A stretch of DNA of 64,000 nucleotides from Pantoea agglomerans (GTDB taxonomy: Bacteria > Pseudomonadota > Gammaproteobacteria > Enterobacterales > Enterobacteriaceae): NCBI RefSeq assembly GCF_021397715.1, contig NZ_CP090207.1, positions 3,286,001 to 3,350,000 of the forward strand, in the 5' to 3' direction. This document shows positions 27,737-38,970 of the stretch, one piece after another. The position numbers and the translations under genes are program-made. The notes under the pieces were generated by a model. That model was not told the DNA's origin and searched no databases. It worked only from the letters and a program-made list of their open reading frames with translations. The first letter of the stretch is position 1; each line of letters begins with the position of its first letter.

Positions 27737-28423
27737 ATGCAACGCGAAGAACAACAACTGATCGAAGGGCTGTTCAGCCGTCTTAAACAGGCAGAAAGCC
27801 AGACCGTGGCACGCGATGCCGCTGCCGAACAACTGATTAACCAGCATCTGCAGGCGCAGCCGGGCGCGCCCTATTACATGGCGCAGGCGATTCTGATTCA
27901 GGAAGCCGCGCTGAAAAAACTCAATGATCGGGTAACTGAGCTGGAGAGCCGACTGGCGCAACAGCAACAGCAGCAACAGCAGGCACAGAGCAGCGGAGGG
28001 TTTCTGTCGGGCTTATTTGGCAGCGGATCACGCCAGCAGCCGCCTGCGCAACAGCAGCCTCCGGCGTGGAACAGTGCGCCGCAGCAGCAGGCGGCACAGC
28101 CACCGCAATATGCCAGTGCGCCAGCCGCACGCGGTACCGGTTTCCTGGGCGGTGCGCTGCAAACCGCGGTGGGCGTTGCGGGCGGCGTGGTGATGGCGGA
28201 TATGCTGACCAGCATGTTTCATCACTCCCAGCCGGAAGAAATTGTGAACATCATTAACGAGCCGCCGCTGCCGGATGTTAATGACAACCTCAACACCTTT
28301 AATGGTGGCGGTGAGGACAGCGCATTCCTCGATCAGAATGCGGGCTGGGATAATGGCTTCGCCGATAACAGCGATCTCAACGATTTTGGCGGTAACGATT
28401 TCGACGACGATAACTTCGTCTAA
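27737..28423 (+). CDS. DUF2076 domain-containing protein
   Basis: The 228-residue protein starts MQREEQQLIEGLFSRLKQAE, the hallmark of DUF2076, with an N-terminal helical region of about 75 residues. A Gln/Pro/Ala-rich linker follows, then a Gly-rich hydrophobic segment near 140-160 (GGALQTAVGVAGGVVMADML) and an acidic Asp/Asn-rich tail. The ribosome site AGGAG is well placed. The function is unknown; similar proteins are periplasmic ligand-binding sensor-like. Not part of a visible operon. Confidence 0.85.
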   Translation: MQREEQQLIEGLFSRLKQAESQTVARDAAAEQLINQHLQAQPGAPYYMAQAILIQEAALKKLNDRVTELESRLAQQQQQQQQAQSSGGFLSGLFGSGSRQQPPAQQQPPAWNSAPQQQAAQPPQYASAPAARGTGFLGGALQTAVGVAGGVVMADMLTSMFHHSQPEEIVNIINEPPLPDVNDNLNTFNGGGEDSAFLDQNAGWDNGFADNSDLNDFGGNDFDDDNFV

Positions 28424-28425
28424 GC

Positions 28426-28875
28426 TCAGCGTTTTTGCTGTCTGAGCCAGCTGTCCAGTTCGTTAGCAAACTGCTGGCGGTCACGCGGATTCATCGCCGC
28501 GGGGCCGCCGGTCTGCACGCCACTTGCCCGCAGGGTATCCATAAAATCACGCATCGTCAGCCGTTCACGAATGGTGGCCGGTGAGTAGCGTTCACCGCGC
28601 GGATTCAGCGCCGCCGCCCCCTTTTCAATCACTTCAGCCGCCAGCGGAATATCCGCCGTGATCACCAGATCGCCCGGCTGCGCCCGCCGGACAATTTCGT
28701 TATCCGCCACATCAAATCCCGCCGGTACCTGCAAAGTACGCAGATAAGGCGAAGAGGGTACGCGCAAAAACTGGTTGGCGACAAAGGTCACAGTGGTTGC
28801 GGTGCGGTCCGCAGCACGGTAGAGCACCTCTTTGATCACATTCGGACAGGCGTCAGCATCGACCCAGATAGCCAT
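28426..28875 (-). CDS. yaiI: YaiI/YqxD family protein (UPF0178)
   Basis: The 149-residue protein begins [18 protein letters not shown], with the conserved Asp residues of a NYN/PIN-like nuclease fold, and has the family segment [18 protein letters not shown]. The function is unproven. The start at 28875 has AAGGA six bases upstream; ATG 28878 is an alternative. It is convergent with the DUF2076 gene (2 bases apart) and divergent from proC, as in E. coli. Confidence 0.93.
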   Translation of the reverse strand: MAIWVDADACPNVIKEVLYRAADRTATTVTFVANQFLRVPSSPYLRTLQVPAGFDVADNEIVRRAQPGDLVITADIPLAAEVIEKGAAALNPRGERYSPATIRERLTMRDFMDTLRASGVQTGGPAAMNPRDRQQFANELDSWLRQQKR

Positions 28876-29043
28876 CATGATTCCTTCTTATCAGAGAATG
28901 CGTCGATCTTGCCGGACTCATCCGCAATGGCAAATTTTATTTGCAGCGCGGTGCCTGGGCCTGGGCGCGGCTGACTTGTTATTCAGGCTGGCTGCAGTAA
29001 GCTAGCCCGTTAAGAACAGCGAATAATGACTAAGGAGATGGCG

Positions 29044-29856
29044 ATGCTGGCAAAGAAAATCGGGTTTATTGGCGGTGGCAACATGGCAAAAGCGATTATT
29101 GGCGGACTGGTAGACAGTGGCAAAATCGCGCCGTCTGATATCTTTATTTACGATCGTAAAGCCGAGACTAACCAGGCGATGGCGCAGCAGTACGGCATTA
29201 ACGCCGCCGAGAGCGCCGAGGCGATGGCGCGTGACGTCGATATCCTGTTTGGCGCGGTCAAACCCAACGTCATCCTTAAAGTGCTGAAAGATCTGGCGGG
29301 CAACCTGAAGAAAGAGGCGCTGGTGGTGTCGATTGCCGCTGGCGTAACGCTGGATTCGCTCTCTTCGGTGCTGGGTTACGATCGCAAAATTATCCGGGCG
29401 ATGCCAAATACCCCGTCACTGGTGGGCGAAGGCATGACCTCCGTTACCCCTAACGCGCTGGTTGATCAGAGTGAAACGGATGAGGTGGTGGCGATTTTTG
29501 AGAGCTTCGGCAAAGCCGCTGTGGTGGATGAGTATCTGATTCATTCGGTGGTTGGCGTCAGCGGTTCTGCGCCAGCCTACGTGTTTATGTTTATTGAAGC
29601 GATGGCCGATGCGGCCGTGGCGGGCGGGATGCCGCGCGCCCAGGCCTATCAGTTTGCGGCGCAGGCGGTAAAAGGCGCGGCGCAGATGGTATTAGCCACC
29701 GGTAAGCATCCGGCCGAGCTGAAAGATATGGTCTGTTCGCCTGGCGGAACCACCATTGAAGCAGTAAAGGTACTGGAAGAGAAAGGGCTGCGTTCGGCGG
29801 TTATCGAAGCAATGCAGCAGTGCATGGCGAAATCGGAAAAACTGAGCCGCAGTTAA
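29044..29856 (+). CDS. proC: Pyrroline-5-carboxylate reductase
   Basis: This 270-residue enzyme catalyses the last step of proline synthesis, reducing pyrroline-5-carboxylate with NAD(P)H. The Rossmann motif IGFIGGGNMAKAIIGGL is at residues 6-22 and the C-terminal signature SAPAYVFMFIEAMADAAVAGGM with SPGGTTIEAVKVLEEKG is intact. Start: ATG at 29044, six bases after AAGGAG; the upstream in-frame codons at 29026-29043 overlap the ribosome site. Confidence 0.97.
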   Translation: MLAKKIGFIGGGNMAKAIIGGLVDSGKIAPSDIFIYDRKAETNQAMAQQYGINAAESAEAMARDVDILFGAVKPNVILKVLKDLAGNLKKEALVVSIAAGVTLDSLSSVLGYDRKIIRAMPNTPSLVGEGMTSVTPNALVDQSETDEVVAIFESFGKAAVVDEYLIHSVVGVSGSAPAYVFMFIEAMADAAVAGGMPRAQAYQFAAQAVKGAAQMVLATGKHPAELKDMVCSPGGTTIEAVKVLEEKGLRSAVIEAMQQCMAKSEKLSRS

Positions 29857-29880
29857 CGCCGCATTTCATGGCGCAGAAAC

Positions 29881-29905
29881 AGAGCAGGCCCGCGCCTGCT
29901 CTTTT
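29881..29905. terminator. Terminator between proC and the reductase gene
   Basis: An 8-bp stem AGAGCAGG/CCTGCTCT (29881-29888 and 29895-29902) is followed by Ts. It lies between convergent genes and can serve proC. Confidence 0.8.
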
Positions 29906-29915
29906 CCGCGACGAA

Positions 29916-31442
29916 TTAGCCCTGCTGCGCCTGATAAAGCGCGACTGCCTGCGCCAGCGTCATCGGTTGCTGCATCCGCTCAATCAGTTCAGCGGTCAGG
30001 GTGTAGAGCCCACATGAGCAGACCGCAGCCAGCTGCCCGTGATGACCATACAACGCAATAAAGGTCTTATCTTCCAGCGATCCCAGCAGCTGGTATTCAT
30101 CCCATTCGGCAGCATGGCCCAGATATTCATAACGCGTGCCATATTGAGTGGTCCAGAAGAACGGCACCCGATCGTAAGCGACCGCCTGATCCAGCATATT
30201 GCGCGCTGCCGTCTGACCCTGCTGGTGCGCCACGCGGTAGTGCTCAATGCGCAGCGGCCCCTGTGCCGACGGCCAGGTGGCAATATCGCCCGCTACCCAG
30301 ATGTTTTCTGCCACCCGGAGCTGTTCATCCGTCTGCAGGCTGCCATCCTCCGCCAGCGGTAGATCGTGGATAAAGGGCGTTGCCGGTTTTACCCCGGTGG
30401 CAAACAGCACCACATCCGCCGCCAGCTGCTGCCCGGTTTTTAGCCGCACGCCGGTGACATGTTTGTCGCCCTGTAACGCCTCGATCTCCCCCTCAACCCA
30501 TTTGACGCCATTTTCCTGATGTAGCTGATAAAAATAGCGGCCAATCTGTTCGCCGAACTGTTTTACAAACGGCAGCGGCTGACGGGCAATCACCGTGACG
30601 TCGATATTGCGATTACGCAGCGCCGAAGCCATTTCGGTGCCGATAAAACTGTTGCCGATAATCACAATTTGCTGGCTGGCATCTACCGCCTGCAGCAGCG
30701 CCTCGGTCTGGTCTTTACTGCGCAACAGATGCACGCCGGTCAGATCGTTGCCCGGCAGCTCAGGAAGAACCGGCGTGGCACCACTGGCGATCAACAGTTT
30801 GTCGAACGGCAGCGACTCCCCCGAGTCGAAAATCAACCGTTGCTGCTGACTGTCGAGGCGGGTGACGGTGGCGCTGATGCGCTCTACGTGATCCATCACA
30901 TCCTCTTTCAGCAACTGCGGAACCTCACTGATATCCATTTTGCCGGAGGGAACAAATTTGGTTAGCGTCGTGCGATCGTAAGGGGCATCCTGCTCACGTT
31001 CGACCAGCACCACGCGGCCCTTAAAGCCGTCATGACGCAGACGCCACAGCGCGGCGCTGCCCGCCGCGCCGCCGCCCAGCACCACGAAGACCGGCGCGCT
31101 CGCCCCACTGCCGATCGGCGCGGCAGGCGACATCGCCTTAGGGTTAACCAGCACGTTGCCGTTTTCAATTCGCAGCGGATACTGCTTCAGATCGGCTAAC
31201 GCCAGCGGCTCGCGCATTTTGCCATCCGCCAGGTTAAACGCTGCCTTATGCCACGGACAGACCAGACGGTCGCCGCAGATAGCGCCCTGTTCAAGCGGTG
31301 CGCCAGCGTGAGGACACTTCGCCTGGAAGGCACGTACGCTTTCACCGTCACGGATCAGCAACACTTCTGTCTCACCCAGCTTTTTTTTAACCGGCTGACG
31401 CTGCGGCAACTCATTCAGGGCTACGGTAAATTGATAGTTCAC
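29916..31442 (-). CDS. Rieske-domain FAD/NAD(P)-dependent reductase (AIF-like)
   Basis: The 508-residue protein has an N-terminal Rieske [2Fe-2S] domain with CPHAGAPLEQG and CPWHKAAF (residues 42-75). An FAD-binding GGGAAGSAALWRL (about 120), an NAD(P)-binding IIGNSFIGTEMASAL (about 260) and a C-terminal reductase domain follow. This is the apoptosis-inducing-factor-like group of ferredoxin reductase relatives; electron partner unknown. Start: GTG at 31442, seven bases after AAAGGAG, giving VNYQFTVAL. An out-of-frame ATG at 31446 opens a two-codon frame (ATG TCG TGA) overlapping this start. Confidence 0.85.
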   Translation of the reverse strand: MNYQFTVALNELPQRQPVKKKLGETEVLLIRDGESVRAFQAKCPHAGAPLEQGAICGDRLVCPWHKAAFNLADGKMREPLALADLKQYPLRIENGNVLVNPKAMSPAAPIGSGASAPVFVVLGGGAAGSAALWRLRHDGFKGRVVLVEREQDAPYDRTTLTKFVPSGKMDISEVPQLLKEDVMDHVERISATVTRLDSQQQRLIFDSGESLPFDKLLIASGATPVLPELPGNDLTGVHLLRSKDQTEALLQAVDASQQIVIIGNSFIGTEMASALRNRNIDVTVIARQPLPFVKQFGEQIGRYFYQLHQENGVKWVEGEIEALQGDKHVTGVRLKTGQQLAADVVLFATGVKPATPFIHDLPLAEDGSLQTDEQLRVAENIWVAGDIATWPSAQGPLRIEHYRVAHQQGQTAARNMLDQAVAYDRVPFFWTTQYGTRYEYLGHAAEWDEYQLLGSLEDKTFIALYGHHGQLAAVCSCGLYTLTAELIERMQQPMTLAQAVALYQAQQG

Positions 31443-31616
31443 GACATGGCTCCTTTTGCGTTCTGGTTTTCGGATGCGCAGCAAAAAACGACCTGCCGCG
31501 CAAACCCCTACAAACAGTAAGTGTGGCAAAGGAATCGAGATGCTCATGTCGGAATGTTAACGAGGCGGTTAGTTGCCTGTTTTATCGGATATTTTAATCG
31601 GCAGGAACGGAGAGGA

Positions 31617-31638
31617 AAAGGCGGCCACCCAGGTGGCC
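31617..31638 (-). terminator. psiF terminator
   Basis: A 7-bp stem (31623-31629 and 31632-31638) is followed by Ts on the minus strand, 9 bases past the psiF stop. Confidence 0.65.
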
Positions 31639-31646
31639 GGCAGGCA

Positions 31647-31949
31647 TCAGCTTTTTTTCAGGCACTGGCTCATAAAGGTCTTACGGGCATCGCCCGCCAG
31701 CTTCTTATTCCCGGCTTCGCTGTTACAGGTTTTCATTTTCATCTGCTGAGGCGACATGCCCGCCATTTTGCTGTCTTTCTTCAGGCAGTCGCTCATAAAA
31801 CTTTTACGGGCGTCGCCTTTAAGGTCTTGTGAGGTGGCATGTTGATTACACATGGTCATTTTTTGCTGCTGCGGCGTTTTTTCCGCCGCATGGGGCATTC
31901 CGCTGACCAGCAGGCCCGCCATGACCATTGCCATTAAACCGATCTTCAT
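31647..31949 (-). CDS. psiF: PsiF repeat phosphate-starvation-inducible protein
   Basis: This is a 100-residue secreted protein with a signal peptide (MKIGLMAMVMAGLLVSGMPHAA). Two tandem PsiF repeats follow: MTMCNQHATSQDLKGDARKS/FMSDCLKK and MKTCNSEAGNKKLAGDARKT/FMSQCLKK, each with two Cys. The function is unknown; in E. coli it is cotranscribed with phoA under PhoB. Here phoA is absent and I see no convincing Pho box upstream. Start: ATG at 31949 behind GGAGA. Confidence 0.93.
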   Translation of the reverse strand: MKIGLMAMVMAGLLVSGMPHAAEKTPQQQKMTMCNQHATSQDLKGDARKSFMSDCLKKDSKMAGMSPQQMKMKTCNSEAGNKKLAGDARKTFMSQCLKKS

Positions 31950-32072
31950 TGCATCTTCTCCACAGTGAGTTACCCATCTTAATTCTGGCAGTGAATAAGC
32001 AAAGCGGGGGAATTTCAGGCTGAAGTGCCGCCAGGATCGCAAATGATGCCACCCCACCTTGCGCCGCCGCCA

Positions 32073-32324
32073 TTATACGCGGGGATGTTTGAGCAGTTTA
32101 TTGATGTAGTTACGCAGCAACAGAGCATTTTCATCGCTGGCGTCGGCAGCGTTGTCCATCGCCGTTTCAATCCCGGTGGTTATCGCCTGATGCTGTTGCG
32201 GGTCCAGCTTACGCACCAGCGCAGTCACGACGATCTCCAGCGCCTCAATCTGAGCGACCTGTTCTTTTGACGCTTCCTCTTTTTCAGCCAGTTTAACCAA
32301 TAGTTCAGCAATCAGGTTTTTCAT
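32073..32324 (-). CDS. iraP: Anti-adaptor protein IraP
   Basis: The 83-residue protein matches E. coli IraP at both ends: MKNLIAELLVKLAEKEEASKE and LLRNYINKLLKHPR. IraP binds the adaptor RssB and blocks delivery of RpoS to ClpXP, raising RpoS during phosphate limitation. Position near psiF is as in E. coli (iraP-phoA-psiF). The frame extends upstream to 32621 but the ATG at 32324 with AGAG upstream is the family start. Confidence 0.93.
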   Translation of the reverse strand: MKNLIAELLVKLAEKEEASKEQVAQIEALEIVVTALVRKLDPQQHQAITTGIETAMDNAADASDENALLLRNYINKLLKHPRV

Positions 32325-32370
32325 GCTGTCATCTCTGCAGAGAAGAAAAGCAGAAATTAGCACTGGTACA

Positions 32371-32420
32371 ACAAAAAAAACAGAGGGTAATACCGCTTTT
32401 GTCACGCCACTAACCCTCTG
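32371..32420 (-). terminator. Terminator with large loop and eight-T tail
   Basis: CAGAGGGT (32381-32388) pairs with ACCCTCTG (32413-32420). On the minus strand the stem is followed by eight Ts. It ends the transcript of the small lipoprotein gene, or of an RNA in the 110 bases between. Confidence 0.75.
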
Positions 32421-32530
32421 ATTACGCCTCGCTATTAACCGGCTTCCGGCTGTGGGTGCAGGCGAAACGTTTTGCCGGCAAAAAGTGACGCTGCGTAACG
32501 TTTCGCGCGCCTGAAATTGGCCGCTACGCC

Positions 32531-32677
32531 TTAACGCGGATCGACAAACCCGCGACCCGGTCCACCACCATGTCCACCGCCGTGTCCGCCCCAGCCGCCG
32601 CCCGGTGGAGGAAAAATACATCCGCTCAGCGCGGTAACCACTGCCACAACGGCCGCCAGCTTAATCATTCGAACCAT
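32531..32677 (-). CDS. Small Gly/His-rich lipoprotein
   Basis: The 48-residue protein has signal MVRMIKLAAVVAVVTALSGC (lipid Cys at 20) and a short mature part made of Pro, Gly and His (three GGH or HGGG units), possibly metal-binding. Start: ATG at 32677 with a TGAGG site upstream; the longer frame to 32767 lacks a start signal. The function is unknown. A long structured 3' region follows to the terminator at 32371. Confidence 0.7.
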   Translation of the reverse strand: MVRMIKLAAVVAVVTALSGCIFPPPGGGWGGHGGGHGGGPGRGFVDPR

Positions 32678-32873
32678 ATCAACCTCAGGATAAAGAAATC
32701 GCGCTGAGTGTAGGGAGCCGCCTGCAGGCCGACAAGTGAGAATCCTCCGTATCGGGCCGCTATTCATCTTTGCTGACCAGGCTTAACGTTTTACGGGCAG
32801 TACGACGTCACAATCTCAACATCCGCTGGCTTTTCGCCCTACCCTGATCCGCTTATTTTGTTCAAAACGTTAA

Positions 32874-37227
<4,354 letters not shown>

Positions 37228-37297
37228 GAGCGGATGGCTTGCAGGAGACAGAGGCTAAAGTCTACCGCGTGGTTGCTGTGGCTGACCGGCAAAACAT

Positions 37298-37344
37298 GTT
37301 ACAGCCGGTAAAACGCGGTTTTACGCTGCGATTCCGGCTGTAAC
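37298..37344. repeat. Nested inverted repeats upstream of mdtG
   Basis: GTTACAGCCGG (37298-37308) pairs with CCGGCTGTAAC (37334-37344). Within it GTAAAAC (37308-37314) pairs with GTTTTAC (37318-37324). Both stems are perfect. The element lies 70 bases before the mdtG start and could be an RNA structure in its leader. Confidence 0.65.
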
Positions 37345-37534
37345 CCGGCACAAATTTTCTCTGAACAGGCGTTCGCAGCAGCTTGCTGCGGCTGAACCGG
37401 CAGCGAAGCGAAGCGGTAAATCTCAGTATGAAAAAATATTTCAGCCTGTTACTGACAATCATCGCGCCCGGTTCTATGTTTAAAAAATCGCCAGTTGCGT
37501 GCGGTGCGCCGAGCCTTCTGCCAGCCGCAATAGC

Positions 37535-37620
37535 CTCACAATGAGGGTACCCACCCTTTGTGAGATGTGAGGTGACCCGACTCAATCGATAAACCGAGCC
37601 CTTATGCCTGTGCGTAAGGG
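37535..37620 (+). promoter_or_regulatory. Structured leader before the AriR-like gene
   Basis: Two hairpins lie upstream of the gene at 37650. One (37535-37564) has 7-bp and 5-bp helices separated by a two-base bulge; the second (37599-37604 with 37615-37620) pairs CCCTTA with TAAGGG and is followed by a T-rich stretch. Leader control or an upstream small RNA are both possible. The remainder of 37228-37649 shows no gene. Confidence 0.5.
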
Positions 37621-37649
37621 ATGTGTTGTTGTTTTAGCGGAGGTAGTGA

Positions 37650-37901
37650 ATGAGAGTGCAACCTAACAGCGCCAGCCGAGCTATCACCGACTATTTCAAT
37701 AGCCCGGACTGGCGGGTGCCGCCCGAGTCTGACCTGCTGGCGGTGATCCTGCGTGAACTGATGGAGACAGGTCAGCCCGCCACCACGAAAGCGATTGTCG
37801 CGCGGGTGATTGATAAACTGGAAGTTGAAGGCGATGAGACGCGACTACAGAACTACCGCACCCTGCTGGCTCAGCTGATCGAAACCCAGCCTGAGGAGTA
37901 G
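37650..37901 (+). CDS. AriR/YmgB-like biofilm and acid-stress regulator
   Basis: This is an 83-residue helical protein. The pattern AITDYFNSPDWRVPPESDLLAVILRELMETGQPATTKAIVARVIDKLE resembles E. coli YmgB/AriR, a small dimeric protein affecting biofilm and acid resistance. Ribosome site GGAGG lies six bases from the ATG. The match is by eye and moderate; sequence identity outside the helical core is low. Confidence 0.65.
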   Translation: MRVQPNSASRAITDYFNSPDWRVPPESDLLAVILRELMETGQPATTKAIVARVIDKLEVEGDETRLQNYRTLLAQLIETQPEE

Positions 37902-37905
37902 CGCG

Positions 37906-38226
37906 TTACCTGACCCAGCGCAGTCGATCCGCCTCGCTGACGCTGGCGCGTCCGCTGCTGCGCTGAAACAGGCAGAGCTCCCGTCCACGCTTATTTTTCA
38001 TCTGCGGCTGCGGATAGCGGCCTTCCAGCAGCAGTGCGCTGTAGCCGACGCTGTCGTCATACGCTATCGGTTCACCCAGTACCCTGACTTTGCTCAGGGT
38101 ACTGGCGTTAATGCAGGCCTGCGTCATGACCTGACGGCTCTGTTGCCAGGCCTCATCACTGGCGGCCTGCGCCAGCGTGGTGCTGAGTAATAAAGCGGGC
38201 AGCAATGCCCTTATCGTCCGTTTCAT
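37906..38226 (-). CDS. Secreted protein of unknown function
   Basis: The 106-residue protein starts with a signal peptide (MKRTIRALLPALLLSTTLAQA). The mature 85 residues include two Cys (TQACINAS and RELCLFQ) that could form a disulfide, and a basic C-terminus. I do not recognise a family. Start: ATG at 38226 behind GAGGAG. It is 4 bases from the convergent AriR-like gene, and lies downstream of the inhibitor gene at 38391 with a terminator between. Confidence 0.7.
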   Translation of the reverse strand: MKRTIRALLPALLLSTTLAQAASDEAWQQSRQVMTQACINASTLSKVRVLGEPIAYDDSVGYSALLLEGRYPQPQMKNKRGRELCLFQRSSGRASVSEADRLRWVR

Positions 38227-38256
38227 CTCTGCTCCTCTGCCGATTCTGAACAACGC

Positions 38257-38283
38257 AAAAAAAATTCCCGCCGCAGCGGGAAT
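38257..38283 (-). terminator. Terminator of the I78-type inhibitor gene
   Basis: A perfect 8-bp stem (38264-38271 and 38276-38283) with a CGCA-type loop is followed on the minus strand by eight Ts. Confidence 0.85.
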
Positions 38284-38390
38284 AAATAAGACGAGCATTG
38301 TCTATCGGGAGTGACGAGGAAGTCTCTTAAACGCCGCACTATCCTCGCCTGCCGTTGTGACAACGCTATGACAACACGCCTGATTTTCCG

Positions 38391-38687
38391 CTATCCGCAA
38401 TAAACCTGACTGATATTGCCGCTTTTGTCGGCCAGGAAGTTAAGCCGGCTGAGGTTGAAATCCATCGTGACGGCCGAGTTATACGGAATAGCCCGCACCT
38501 TCTGATCGAAATGCTGACCCTGAAGTGACGTTAACGGTTTGCCGACATAATTCTGATACTGAGAAGCGCCACAGCGGTCCGCTTCCGGGTCCTTCGGCGC
38601 GCTGGCGGTGTCAGGTTTGCTGGCAGACTGACAGGCCGTGAGGGTCAACAGACCCAGCATAAGTAGCGCTTTTCCATAATGTTTCAC
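38391..38687 (-). CDS. Peptidase inhibitor I78-like lipoprotein
   Basis: The 98-residue protein has a lipoprotein signal ending LTLTAC (Cys about 19). The mature domain fits the I78 inhibitor family: CGASQYQNYVGKPLTSL, then VRAIPYNSAVTMDFNLSRLNF and a C-terminal VYCG. These small proteins inhibit serine proteases in the envelope. Start: GTG at 38687, seven bases after AGGAG, giving VKHYGKALLM; no ATG fits the signal peptide. Monocistronic, ended by the terminator at 38257. Confidence 0.8.
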   Translation of the reverse strand: MKHYGKALLMLGLLTLTACQSASKPDTASAPKDPEADRCGASQYQNYVGKPLTSLQGQHFDQKVRAIPYNSAVTMDFNLSRLNFLADKSGNISQVYCG

Positions 38688-38904
38688 GTTTGATCTCCTG
38701 TTGAACGGGGTAAACCCTGCTGCAAGAGTAGCAAAGCGGGCGCACTGAACTGAACCCAAAAAAAGTAAAGTTATCTTCGATGACCGGAAACCCACGCCGG
38801 AACGCCTGCCGTTTTTTAAGATTAATCGCACGTAGTGCGCAAAATTAACCCATTCAGACGCTACAATATTTTAAGAGCATTCCTAGCTACTGAGAGAGGT
38901 AACC

Positions 38905-38970
38905 ATGGAACTTATTATCTTTATCGTCTGTGCCATGCTGATGACCGCCGTGGCTGTCAAAGTTCGTTAA
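38905..38970 (+). CDS. Candidate 21-residue membrane microprotein
   Basis: The frame MELIIFIVCAMLMTAVAVKVR is almost entirely one hydrophobic helix with a basic end, and GAGAGGT lies seven bases upstream of the ATG. Its stop codon overlaps the stop of the convergent GGDEF-EAL gene on the palindrome TTAA. Too short for the usual gene finders. Coding status is inferred from composition and ribosome site. Confidence 0.5.
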   Translation: MELIIFIVCAMLMTAVAVKVR

